Of a stretch of DNA of 7,240 nt, positions 1 through 6,146 are shown in pieces. Both the position numbers and the translations under genes were made by a program. The first letter of the stretch is position 1, and each line of letters begins with the position of its first letter. The notes beneath the pieces were generated by a model. The model saw only the letters and a program-made list of their open reading frames with translations. It was not told where the DNA came from and did no database searches. The stretch comes from Bacteroidota bacterium (GTDB lineage: Bacteria > Bacteroidota > Rhodothermia > Rhodothermales > UBA10348): assembly GCA_024640835.1 (NCBI GenBank), contig JAHEEH010000004.1, forward strand, positions 1 to 7,240, written 5' to 3'.

Positions 1-1
1 C

Positions 2-547
2 GCCCTGGTGATAGACGCCCCGGGAACCCTCGAGCAAGTGGACGACGGCTGCTACCTGGCCGTGAGGCCCCTCGCCGCGCCGGGCGATTGCACCACGGTG
101 TCTGCGTATCCGTTGGCTCTCGTGTCGATTCCCCCTTCGCTCCCGCCCCGGGTCACGGCGATGCCGGACGTCGGATACGGAAGGTCCCTGATCTGGCTCG
201 ACGACGTGATCCGCACGAACATGGGCCGGCTGGTTCCGGATTTCGCGCCGGGAGAAGCCCATGCGGTCAGGCCGGTCACCCTCGGAGAGGCCGACCTGGA
301 CAGGATTCCGGGACGGAAGGCGCAAAACGTGCTCGGCCGGCTCCTCGACGAGAGCGGTGGATCGTGCCGTTTCCTGGAATACGACTGCAGCACCCCGTAC
401 CCCGTGATCGCCGCGATCCGGGATGGCATGGGGCTCGACGAAGACCGGCTGCTGGCCGTTGGACGGTACCCGGGGTTCGGTGGGGTGGCGGCACTCGCCG
501 ATGTGGTCGATGAAGGAGTCGCGCCGAGAGCGGCGGCCGTCGGTTAG
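2..547 (+). CDS. C-terminal part of unrecognised protein (5' end outside window)
   Basis: I do not recognise this gene. The frame is open from the left edge, so the protein probably begins outside the window. A GTG at position 8 is the first start-like codon inside, but nothing marks it as a true start. About 180 residues are visible and no membrane segments or signal peptide are apparent. The last 60 residues (EYDCSTPYP, then a GLDEDRL segment, then RYPGFGGVAALADVVDEG) loosely recall the C-terminal pattern of KASIII/thiolase-fold enzymes, where a His-x-x-Asn helix, an LG-x-x-x-D helix and a YGN-x-x-x-A segment follow in order. The catalytic His and Asn are not present here, so if the fold is right it would be a degenerate member. 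That resemblance is only an inference. The TAG stop (545-547) interlocks with the TAA of the converging PLP-enzyme gene, leaving no spacer between the two. Codon and base use match the rest of the window, which supports real coding. Confidence 0.6.
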   Translation, partial: ALVIDAPGTLEQVDDGCYLAVRPLAAPGDCTTVSAYPLALVSIPPSLPPRVTAMPDVGYGRSLIWLDDVIRTNMGRLVPDFAPGEAHAVRPVTLGEADLDRIPGRKAQNVLGRLLDESGGSCRFLEYDCSTPYPVIAAIRDGMGLDEDRLLAVGRYPGFGGVAALADVVDEGVAPRAAAVG

Positions 548-1731
548 CCGATCGTCGCCAGGGCCTGCTCCAGGTCGGCCACGAGGTCTCCGGGGTCTTC
601 CAGCCCCACCGAGATCCGCATGTCGCCCAGCGATATGCCCAGCTCGTCGAAGCGCTCCGGAGGGAGCTCCTTGAGGTAGCTGATGGCCGGCGCATAGACG
701 AGGCTCTCGTGTCCGCCCCACGAGACGCCGCGCTGAAACAGGCGCAGGGAATCGAAGAAGCGCTTGATGGCCCGGAGGTCGTCGGTGGCCAGCGTGAAGC
801 CCATCAGGCCGCTGAAGCCGGTCATCTGCCGGCGCGCGAGGGTATGCTGCGGGTGGGAAGCGAGTCCGGGCCACCGCACGCGCGAAATCGCCGGGTGCGA
901 CTCCAGGAATCGGGCGACGGCGCCGGCACTGGCCTGGTGCCGCTCCATGCGCATGGGCAGCGTCCGCAGGCTTCGCTGGAGGAGCCATGCGTTGAAAGGC
1001 GCCATGATGCCGCCCAGGAGCTCGTATTCCCGCACGGCGATGGACCGGACGTCCCCTTCGCTGCCCATCACGGCCCCTGCCACCAGGTCGCTGTGTCCGC
1101 CCAGGTATTTCGAGACCGAGTGCACCTCCAGGTCGATCCCGAGCTCCAGGGGCTTCTGGAAGAGGGGCGTCGCCCACGTGTTGTCGACGATGGTCCGGAT
1201 TCCACGGTCCCGCGCGATGCGGGCCACCGCGGCCAGGTCCTGCAGCGAGAAGACGGCCGATGAAGGACTCTCCAGGTAGAAGAGACGCGTGCGATCCGTC
1301 GCCGCCCGCTCGAAATCCTCCGGATCCGAGCCATCGACGAAGGTCGTCTCCAGGTTCATCTTCTCCCGGAGGTAGCGTCCCAGCAGGTTCTGGGTCGGTC
1401 CGTAGACGTTTCGGACGGTCACCACGTGGTCGCCCGGCCCCACCTCGTGAAGGATGCTCGCCGAGATGGCCGCCATGCCCGATCCGAAAAGCCGCGCGGC
1501 CGGGGCGCCGGCGATGGACGCCATCTTCTCCTCTACGGCACGTACGGTGGGATTCGTGCCCCTGGAGTAGATCGGGTACCGTACGCGATCGTCGAATGCC
1601 TGGTCGATCGCGTCCCAGCTCTCGAACGTGAACAGCGAGTTCTGGTAGAGGGGGGGGACCACGGCGCCGGAGTGCGAGGCACGATCCTCGCCCACGTGGG
1701 CCAGTCGGGTTTCGAGGCGGTCGGAGGGCAT
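544..1731 (-). CDS. metC: Cys/Met-metabolism PLP-dependent enzyme, probably cystathionine beta-lyase
   Basis: This is a 395-residue trans-sulfuration enzyme of the Cys/Met metabolism PLP family (fold type I), full length for the family. Visible motifs: YSRGTNPT (55-62), whose Tyr and Arg bind the cofactor phosphate of the neighbouring subunit; GSGMAA (83-88) of the phosphate loop; the stacking Tyr110 in VYGPTQ; Asp183 in VDNTWATP, which pairs with the pyridine nitrogen; the Schiff-base Lys208 in SVSKYLGGHSD; and Arg372 in MRISVGLEDP, which holds the substrate carboxylate. SWGGHESL (337-344) has the Trp seen in E. coli MetC (SWGGYESL), where cystathionine gamma-synthases usually read SLGG. I therefore prefer cystathionine beta-lyase (cystathionine to homocysteine, pyruvate and ammonia, in the cytosol). 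A gamma-lyase, gamma-synthase or broader C-S lyase cannot be excluded. Pro112 stands where methionine gamma-lyase has its Cys, which argues against that enzyme. The start is the ATG at 1731; there is no clear Shine-Dalgarno sequence. It lies 114 bases after the antiporter gene on the same strand and could be transcribed with it. Confidence 0.9.
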   Translation of the reverse strand: MPSDRLETRLAHVGEDRASHSGAVVPPLYQNSLFTFESWDAIDQAFDDRVRYPIYSRGTNPTVRAVEEKMASIAGAPAARLFGSGMAAISASILHEVGPGDHVVTVRNVYGPTQNLLGRYLREKMNLETTFVDGSDPEDFERAATDRTRLFYLESPSSAVFSLQDLAAVARIARDRGIRTIVDNTWATPLFQKPLELGIDLEVHSVSKYLGGHSDLVAGAVMGSEGDVRSIAVREYELLGGIMAPFNAWLLQRSLRTLPMRMERHQASAGAVARFLESHPAISRVRWPGLASHPQHTLARRQMTGFSGLMGFTLATDDLRAIKRFFDSLRLFQRGVSWGGHESLVYAPAISYLKELPPERFDELGISLGDMRISVGLEDPGDLVADLEQALATIG

Positions 1732-1845
1732 GCTGGGCGTCGGGAGTGGGGACGGATGCCAAGGTACTGCGCCGCGGTCGCTCCCAAGGTGGACAGGCGC
1801 GAATCCGTGTCGTGACCGGGGAAGCCTCCCGCGTCGTCGTCCGCG

Positions 1846-3279
1846 TCAGGCGTCCTTGCGGGAGCCGTAGAAGCATCCGATGCCGGTGATCGCCAGGACC
1901 GGCGCCACGACGAGGTTGGCGAGCGTCAGCAGCTCCCAGGGCCAGTAGGCCGCCACGGGGACGCCGAGCGTCGCGACCATGAAGAGCGCCGTCGGGTGCC
2001 ACGGGACGACGGGTTCGATCATGGTTCCGTAGTCCTCGATGGACCGGGAGAGCACCTTGCGGGGAATAGCCAGATCGTCGAAGCGCTCCTGGAACGCGTC
2101 GCCCACGATGAAGCTCGTGGCGTACTGGTTGGACGTGAGCGCGTTGGTCACCGCCGACGAGCCGAGTGCCGAGAGGACCGTCGCCGCACGACCGCGGGCG
2201 AACCGGAACACCCGTCCGACGACGATCGGCATGGCGTCGATCCGGTCGATCGCGCCGATGAAGAAGAACACCAGGAACGCGACGAAGACCGCCTCGCGCA
2301 TCGAGTACAGGCCCCCTCGTTCCACCAGGGCCCGGACGCCCTCGGGGACTGCGCCGGCCCACGGCGCCATGTCGACCGTGAACCCGGTCACGAGGGACTC
2401 GAAGACCGACGACAGCGCGAAGGGCTGGAACAGCAGACCGAGCGCGCCGGCCAGCAGGATGGCCGTTCCGAGGACGGGAATCGTGGGCATGCGCCGCACG
2501 GATCCGACCAGGACCACGGCGGGCGGCAGGAGAAGCACCGGATGGAACGTGAACGTCCGCTGCAGGGCCTCGAGAAAGGCCGCGGATTCCGCCGTCGACC
2601 CGCTTCCTCCGGGCGGATCGACCAGGCCGACCACCGTGTAGACGCCGGCCGCGAAGAGCGCGGACGGAATGGTGGTCCAGAGCATCGAGCGCACGTGGTC
2701 GAACAGGTCCACGTCCGCCCCGAGGGCCGCCATGTTCGTCGTGTCCGAGAGGGGCGAGAGCTTGTCGCCGAAATAGGCGCCTCCGATCACTGCTCCGGCC
2801 GTGATCGCGACGTCGCCGCCCACGGAGATCGCGATCCCCATGATCACCACGCCCACGGTCCCGGCCGACCCCCAGGATGTCCCCGTCAGGCTCGAGAAGA
2901 CGACCGGCACGAGGAATGCGAGCAGGTACAGCCACTGCGGGTCGATGACCCGGATGCCCCAGTACACCAGCATGGGAATGGTGCCCGACACCATCCAGCT
3001 TCCGATCAGCATCCCGATGGCAAAGAGAATGAAGAAGCCCGGCACCCCGCGCCCCATGCGGTGCACGATGGAAGCCTGGATGTCGGTCCACGCGTGGCCC
3101 AGGAGGCGCAGGTGCGCGACCGCGAACGCCGCCGCCACGACGAACACGAGTTCCAGCGGCATGGCGGACTGGTCCAGGAAGAGCGGGCGCAGGACCAGGC
3201 CATAGAGGATCACCACGACCAGGAAGCCGACCGGAAGGACGGCCTGGCGGAACGATTTCGGTCGGGGCTCCCCGGTCAT
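1846..3279 (-). CDS. NhaC-family Na+/H+ antiporter or related amino-acid antiporter
   Basis: This is a 477-residue polytopic inner-membrane protein of the NhaC family (ion transporter superfamily), normal in length, with roughly ten to twelve hydrophobic segments starting at 13-35. Family motifs are clear: GSWMVSGTIP (93-102), TGTSWGSAGTVGV (132-144) and GAYFGDKLSPLSDTTNMA (167-184), the conserved core of the transport path. Two later motifs depart from the NhaC pattern as I remember it. SNQYATSFIVG (383-393) stands where a DQY-type motif is usual, and EDYGTMIEPVVPWHPT (415-430) where canonical members read EDxGT...PWNTCG. The family includes Na+/H+ antiporters, the malate/lactate antiporter MleN and the proposed methionine transporter MetT, so the substrate is open. 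The frame stays open upstream to 3681, but that part reads as Arg-rich shadow. I chose the ATG at 3279 because it overlaps the TGA of the upstream gene as ATGA, the usual sign of translational coupling, and it places a sensible cytoplasmic N-terminus before the first helix. Confidence 0.92.
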   Translation of the reverse strand: MTGEPRPKSFRQAVLPVGFLVVVILYGLVLRPLFLDQSAMPLELVFVVAAAFAVAHLRLLGHAWTDIQASIVHRMGRGVPGFFILFAIGMLIGSWMVSGTIPMLVYWGIRVIDPQWLYLLAFLVPVVFSSLTGTSWGSAGTVGVVIMGIAISVGGDVAITAGAVIGGAYFGDKLSPLSDTTNMAALGADVDLFDHVRSMLWTTIPSALFAAGVYTVVGLVDPPGGSGSTAESAAFLEALQRTFTFHPVLLLPPAVVLVGSVRRMPTIPVLGTAILLAGALGLLFQPFALSSVFESLVTGFTVDMAPWAGAVPEGVRALVERGGLYSMREAVFVAFLVFFFIGAIDRIDAMPIVVGRVFRFARGRAATVLSALGSSAVTNALTSNQYATSFIVGDAFQERFDDLAIPRKVLSRSIEDYGTMIEPVVPWHPTALFMVATLGVPVAAYWPWELLTLANLVVAPVLAITGIGCFYGSRKDA

Positions 3280-3950
3280 CGGGACCCGAGGTAGGAGGGG
3301 AGGGGCACGTCGGCCTTCCGCAGCGGATCCGGCTCGGGCGGACCGGCGACGGTCCGGAGGGGCAGGACTCCCGCCCAGTGGGGCAGGGCGTAGTCGGCCT
3401 CGTCGTCCTTCGGCCCGCCGGTCCGCATCTTGGCCGTCGCCTCGTCGATCTTCACCTCGATGACCGACGTGGCGTCCAGTTCCTTTCTCGTGGGCAACCG
3501 GGCGTCGTTCCATCGACCGGGAAGCAGGTGGTCGCTGATGGCGGCAAGCGCCTCCAGTTTCTCGCCGTCGGATTCGAGCTGCCTTCCGGTTCCGAAGAGC
3601 ACGACCGAGCGGTAGTTCATCGAGTGATGGAATACGGACCGGGCGAGCACCAGTCCGTCCACGAGGGTCGCGGTCACGCACAGCGGAAGGCCAGCCGCGG
3701 CGTGCTTCAGCAGGCGGCTCGCCTTTGCGCCGTGCAGGTACAGGCGGTCACCCCTTCGTCCGTGCAGGGTGGGGATGACGAACGGCTGTCCGTCCACCGT
3801 GAATCCGACGTGGCACACGGGGGCCTCGTCCAGGATCGCGTGGATCCGTTCGGGATCCTGCACGGCGTCTTGATGGGGCCGCAATGTACGCGAGAGGGTC
3901 GACCCGGTCGATTTGGCCGCACATATTGCCGCCCGATCGCAGGATGACAT
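3276..3950 (-). CDS. NimA-like / pyridoxamine 5'-phosphate oxidase family flavin-binding protein
   Basis: The product is 224 residues from the ATG at 3950. It belongs to the FMN-binding split-barrel superfamily, in the NimA-like group (Pyridox_ox_2 type). Typical landmarks are AILDEAPVCHVGFTVDGQPFVIP (38-60, given here as one family block), GDRLYLHGAKASRLL (67-81), VTATLVDGLVLARSVFHHSMNYRSV (92-116 block), HLLPGRW (141-147), PTRKEL (153-158) and the C-terminal ALPHWAGVLPL (188-198). Such proteins are cytosolic dimers that bind FMN or F420-like flavins; NimA relatives reduce nitroaromatics, and many have unknown substrates. The first 20-25 residues are not family-like. The ATG lies inside a repeat cluster, so translation may really begin further in, for example at TTG 3884; the body of the gene is secure, the start is not. 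It is the first gene of the minus-strand block and its TGA overlaps the antiporter start. No specific reaction can be assigned from sequence. Confidence 0.88.
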   Translation of the reverse strand: MSSCDRAAICAAKSTGSTLSRTLRPHQDAVQDPERIHAILDEAPVCHVGFTVDGQPFVIPTLHGRRGDRLYLHGAKASRLLKHAAAGLPLCVTATLVDGLVLARSVFHHSMNYRSVVLFGTGRQLESDGEKLEALAAISDHLLPGRWNDARLPTRKELDATSVIEVKIDEATAKMRTGGPKDDEADYALPHWAGVLPLRTVAGPPEPDPLRKADVPLPSYLGSR

Positions 3951-3964
3951 ATTTTGCACATATT
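3919..3964. promoter_or_regulatory. AT-rich divergent spacer with three AATATGT repeats (putative operator/promoter)
   Basis: On the minus strand the sequence carries AATATGTGC (3964-3956), AATATGTC (3953-3946) and AATATGTGC (3927-3919). The first two copies are 11 bases apart, about one helical turn; the third is a further 26-27 bases away, so the exact 9-mers are 37 bases apart. This is the most AT-rich spot in a very GC-rich window. It sits between the divergent starts of the flavin-protein block and the DUF6504-like gene, where a shared operator or promoter is expected. A -10-like element for the minus strand (GAATAT, 3965-3960) would give an almost leaderless transcript if the ATG at 3950 is used. 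No convincing -35 is visible on either strand. The regulatory role is inferred from position, phasing and composition only. Confidence 0.45.
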
Positions 3965-3987
3965 CTGAACCAGGCGGAGACGAGGAA

Positions 3988-4221
3988 GTGAAACGGCGTT
4001 CGGACACGGTCTCGGTGCGCACGGTGCGGGGCTGGCCGGTGGACGTGCGGCTCGACGATCGCGCGTACCGCGTGCGGGAGCTCGTCGACGTCTGGGTCGT
4101 GCAGGGACGCTGGTGGGGAGAGGAGGAGAAGCGCGTATTCTTCCGCCTCAGGACCGACCGCGGCGACATCGAGGTCTACCGGAGCGGGGAGCGGTGGGTC
4201 CTGTCGAAAGTCATGGACTGA
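3988..4221 (+). CDS. Small DUF6504-like protein
   Basis: This is a 77-residue soluble protein beginning at GTG 3988, preceded by a purine-rich AGGCGGAG (3972-3979) at a suitable distance. The frame is open further upstream (a TTG at 3913), but those residues are not conserved-looking and would run through the divergent spacer. The pattern of a short beta strand (GWPVDVRL), then AYRVRELVDVWVVQGRWW (27-43), a charged EEEKR stretch and a final IEVYRSGERWVLSKVMD (61-77) resembles DUF6504, a small beta-rich domain with a conserved YRV-(x)n-W-(x)n-WW core. Its function is unknown. I recall relatives near translesion-polymerase genes in some actinobacteria, but I cannot verify this here. It is divergent from the flavin-protein block and converges on the YcaQ-like glycosylase with only 6 bases between the stop codons. 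Confidence 0.75.
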   Translation: MKRRSDTVSVRTVRGWPVDVRLDDRAYRVRELVDVWVVQGRWWGEEEKRVFFRLRTDRGDIEVYRSGERWVLSKVMD

Positions 4222-4227
4222 ACGGGG

Positions 4228-5430
4228 TCATGGGCCGCCGAGGGGCTCGAGTCCCGCGAACGCGCCGAAGCGACCGAGGGCCGTCCCGACCGCCTCCACG
4301 GCTCCGGGGCGACGGGGCTCCTCGAAATGACAGGACAGGACGCTCACCGTCCCGGCCTTCCGGTTCGCCTTGAGGTCCACGCGGGCCACCAGGTGCTCGC
4401 CTGCGAGCACCGGCAGGCAATAGTACCCGTAGACCCGCTGCTGGCGCGGCTTGAAGATCTCGAGCACCTGGTCGAAGCCGAAGAGCGTGCGCACACGCGA
4501 CCGTTCCCAGAGCACCGGGTCGAACGGCGAGAGCAGGACGCCCCGGTCGGAGCGGGGCCTGACCCGGAGAAGCCGGTCGGCGAGCTCGAGGTCTTCCGGG
4601 CGGATCCACCCGTCCGTTCCCCGCCCGGCGCTCTCGTCCACCAGCCGGCACGGAACGATCGCGCCTCGCTCCCGAAGGCGTCCGAGAGCCGCACGGATCG
4701 CCCCGGCCCGCCTGGTGAGGCGCCAGGTCCGGGAGAGGGTCCCGGCGGGAGCCCACCCGTGACCCCGCAGGGCGGCGAGCAGGAGGATCTCGAGCGCCTC
4801 GCTCTCCGGCACGGATCGGTCCAGGAGCGGGGCCGGAATGACGCGCTCGACGAGGTCGTACGTCCGCTGGAAATTCACCCGTTCGCGCACCGCGATCTCT
4901 CCCGACGACCAGAGCGCCGTGACGACCTGGTTCGCGACCTTCAGGTTCCACCACCCGCCCCGGTTGGCCCCGTCCAGGTCCAGCGAGCGGAGCGGGCCGT
5001 CGTCGCGGATGCGGCGACGCACTTCGTCGGCGATCTGCGGGTGCGCGCCGACCACGTCGCCCCACCACGGATGGTGCACGAAATCTGCCCGCCGGAAGGC
5101 GAACACCGGGAAGAGCGACATGGGCAGCCAGCTGGCCTCGTGCCCCCAGTACTCGAACAGGACCCCGTCGGGGCGGAGAAGCGTCTCCGGGAGACCCGCG
5201 TCGAGGTCCTCCAGGCGGGACTGCAGCACGATGCCGTGCGACCGGGCTCCCGCGATCGAAACCGTGTCCAACTGCAGGTATCCGAACTGGTCGACGACCC
5301 GGTGACAGGCCTTTCGCGCCGAAGCGCCGATTCCGAGAGCGCGCGAAGGAAATCCTGCCCAGCGAGGTTTCAGCAGCCCCGCCCGGGCCAGCGCCAGCCG
5401 TCTCGCTCCGCGACGATCGATGGTTTCCAT
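4228..5430 (-). CDS. YcaQ/AlkZ-family DNA glycosylase (crosslink repair, winged-helix)
   Basis: The product is 400 residues, close to the roughly 410 of E. coli YcaQ, and belongs to the HTH_42 / AlkZ-like family. These enzymes excise bulky or crosslinked alkylated purines, for example nitrogen-mustard lesions. The catalytic QΦD motif is present as QLD (53-55) in the FGYLQLDTVSI context, as in YcaQ; the AlkZ branch that protects against azinomycin has QΦQ. Other landmarks are FEYWGHEASWLP (92-103), VLLSPFDPVLWERSR (298-312), LFGFDQVLEIFKP (316-328) and YGYYCLPVLAGEHLVARVDLK (334-354 block), all characteristic of the tandem winged-helix scaffold. I chose ATG 5430 (METIDRRGARRL) because the 39 residues upstream in the open frame are Arg/Pro-rich and unlike the family; a GGGG lies just before it. 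It diverges from the FKBP gene across 108 bases, which allows separate promoters. Lack of a biosynthetic cluster nearby suggests general alkylation repair, not self-resistance. Confidence 0.93.
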   Translation of the reverse strand: METIDRRGARRLALARAGLLKPRWAGFPSRALGIGASARKACHRVVDQFGYLQLDTVSIAGARSHGIVLQSRLEDLDAGLPETLLRPDGVLFEYWGHEASWLPMSLFPVFAFRRADFVHHPWWGDVVGAHPQIADEVRRRIRDDGPLRSLDLDGANRGGWWNLKVANQVVTALWSSGEIAVRERVNFQRTYDLVERVIPAPLLDRSVPESEALEILLLAALRGHGWAPAGTLSRTWRLTRRAGAIRAALGRLRERGAIVPCRLVDESAGRGTDGWIRPEDLELADRLLRVRPRSDRGVLLSPFDPVLWERSRVRTLFGFDQVLEIFKPRQQRVYGYYCLPVLAGEHLVARVDLKANRKAGTVSVLSCHFEEPRRPGAVEAVGTALGRFGAFAGLEPLGGP

Positions 5431-5467
5431 GATCCCCGAGGATCGTCTCCCGAAAGCATTCACGCAA

Positions 5468-5490
5468 CCGGGCCGGGGCGTTCGGCCCGG
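5468..5490. repeat. GC-rich inverted repeat in divergent spacer
   Basis: CCGGGCC (5468-5474) and GGCCCGG (5484-5490) form a perfect 7-base inverted repeat with a 9-base loop. It ends six bases before the -10 box of the FKBP gene, so it covers the place where a -35 element would lie. It could be an operator bound by a dimeric regulator or a hairpin in a transcript running the other way. In such GC-rich DNA a 7-base palindrome can also arise by chance. Confidence 0.4.
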
Positions 5491-5496
5491 GTTCCG

Positions 5497-5502
5497 TATA
5501 CT
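5497..5502 (+). promoter_or_regulatory. Putative -10 box of the FKBP gene
   Basis: TATACT matches five of six bases of the sigma-70 consensus TATAAT. It lies 36 bases before the ATG at 5539, leaving a short leader with the GAGG ribosome site at 5529-5532. No good -35 is found at 16-18 bases upstream; the inverted repeat occupies that place, so activation by a regulator or a relaxed promoter would be needed. This is inferred from sequence only. Confidence 0.45.
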
Positions 5503-5538
5503 CGGCCCCCGATTCCAATGCCCACAACGAGGTTTTCC

Positions 5539-6138
5539 ATGTCTCACCGTTCGATCGTCGCCCTGTTCTTGGCGTTCACACTGCTCGCCGCGGCCTGCGG
5601 CGACTCGTCAAACCCGGAGCCGGCCGACGAGGCCGCGGTCGAAGCCCAGGCCGACGCCGCGATGGACATGGAAGCCGACACGCTCGCCGAAATGACTGCC
5701 CAATCCCCCTGTTTCCTGCAGGCCGTCGAGGCCGCATCGTCCGGAACCACCGCGCTGGAGCGCGGCCAGCTGTTCCTCGAGGCGAACGGCGCGTGTGAGG
5801 GTGTCCAGAAGACGGAGTCCGGTCTGCAGTACGAAGTCCTCGTCCAGGGAGAGGGCGACCGGCCGACCGCGCAGTCGGTGGTCGAGGTGCACTACGAGGG
5901 CACGCACATCGACGGGACCGTCTTCGACAGCTCGTACCGGCGCGGAGAGACCATCGAGTTTCCGCTCAACCGGGTGATCAGGGGCTGGCAGGAGGGGGTC
6001 GCTCTCATGCCCGTCGGATCCACGTACAGGCTGTTCCTCCCCTCGGAACTGGCCTACGGACCCGGTGGCTCCGGTGGCGCCATCGGACCGAACGAGACGC
6101 TCGTCTTCAAGGTCGAGCTGATCGACATCGTCCAGTAG
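5539..6138 (+). CDS. Lipoprotein FKBP-type peptidyl-prolyl cis-trans isomerase
   Basis: The product is 199 residues. A short lipoprotein signal (2-19) ends in LAAAC with the lipidated Cys20, so the mature protein is anchored to the envelope. Residue +2 is Gly, which does not signal inner-membrane retention in the E. coli rule. An acidic, Ala-rich linker (22-57) and a short segment with Cys58 and Cys86 precede the FKBP domain (about 95-197). Active-site positions known from FKBP12 are all kept: Tyr119 (VHYEG), Phe129-Asp130 (VFDSS), Val146-Ile147 (NRVIRGW), Trp150, Tyr173 (LAYGPGG) and Phe190 (LVFKVEL). It should therefore catalyse prolyl isomerisation and help fold exported proteins. The ATG at 5539 is preferred over the one at 5518 because GAGG lies 6 bases before it and the signal peptide starts cleanly. 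The two Cys may form a disulfide outside the cytoplasm. There is no dimerisation domain as long as that of FkpA/Mip, so it is a reduced version. Confidence 0.95.
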   Translation: MSHRSIVALFLAFTLLAAACGDSSNPEPADEAAVEAQADAAMDMEADTLAEMTAQSPCFLQAVEAASSGTTALERGQLFLEANGACEGVQKTESGLQYEVLVQGEGDRPTAQSVVEVHYEGTHIDGTVFDSSYRRGETIEFPLNRVIRGWQEGVALMPVGSTYRLFLPSELAYGPGGSGGAIGPNETLVFKVELIDIVQ

Positions 6139-6146
6139 GCCGCCGA

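Noticed and set aside
1732..1845. Possible terminator or SAM-type riboswitch between the antiporter and lyase genes
   Set aside because: I looked for a strong hairpin with a U-run and for a conserved riboswitch core; only 4-base stems are visible. Nothing supportable.
1996..3294. Long + strand open frame (432 codons) opposite the antiporter
   Set aside because: It is extremely rich in His, Arg, Asp and Glu, the mirror of a hydrophobic membrane protein gene. No motif supports it.
3280..3681. N-terminal extension of the antiporter frame
   Set aside because: It lies wholly within the flavin-protein gene, is Arg-rich and is not family-like; the ATGA overlap gives a better start.
3951..4169. N-terminal extension of the flavin-protein frame
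   Set aside because: It is Ser/Thr/Arg-rich, runs antisense to the DUF6504-like gene and lacks family similarity.
5431..5444. Short palindrome GATCC..GGATC before the glycosylase start
   Set aside because: Only five bases per arm, likely chance in this composition.
4327..5517. Upstream extension of the FKBP frame on the + strand
   Set aside because: It runs antisense through the glycosylase gene, reads as low-complexity His/Arg/Pro sequence, and the lipoprotein signal with GAGG site fixes the start at 5539.
4211..5527. Long minus-strand open frame (438 codons) over the glycosylase gene
   Set aside because: The protein is Arg/Pro/Gly-rich with no recognisable motifs; the overlapping frame carries an unmistakable YcaQ family protein. 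It is a GC-driven shadow.
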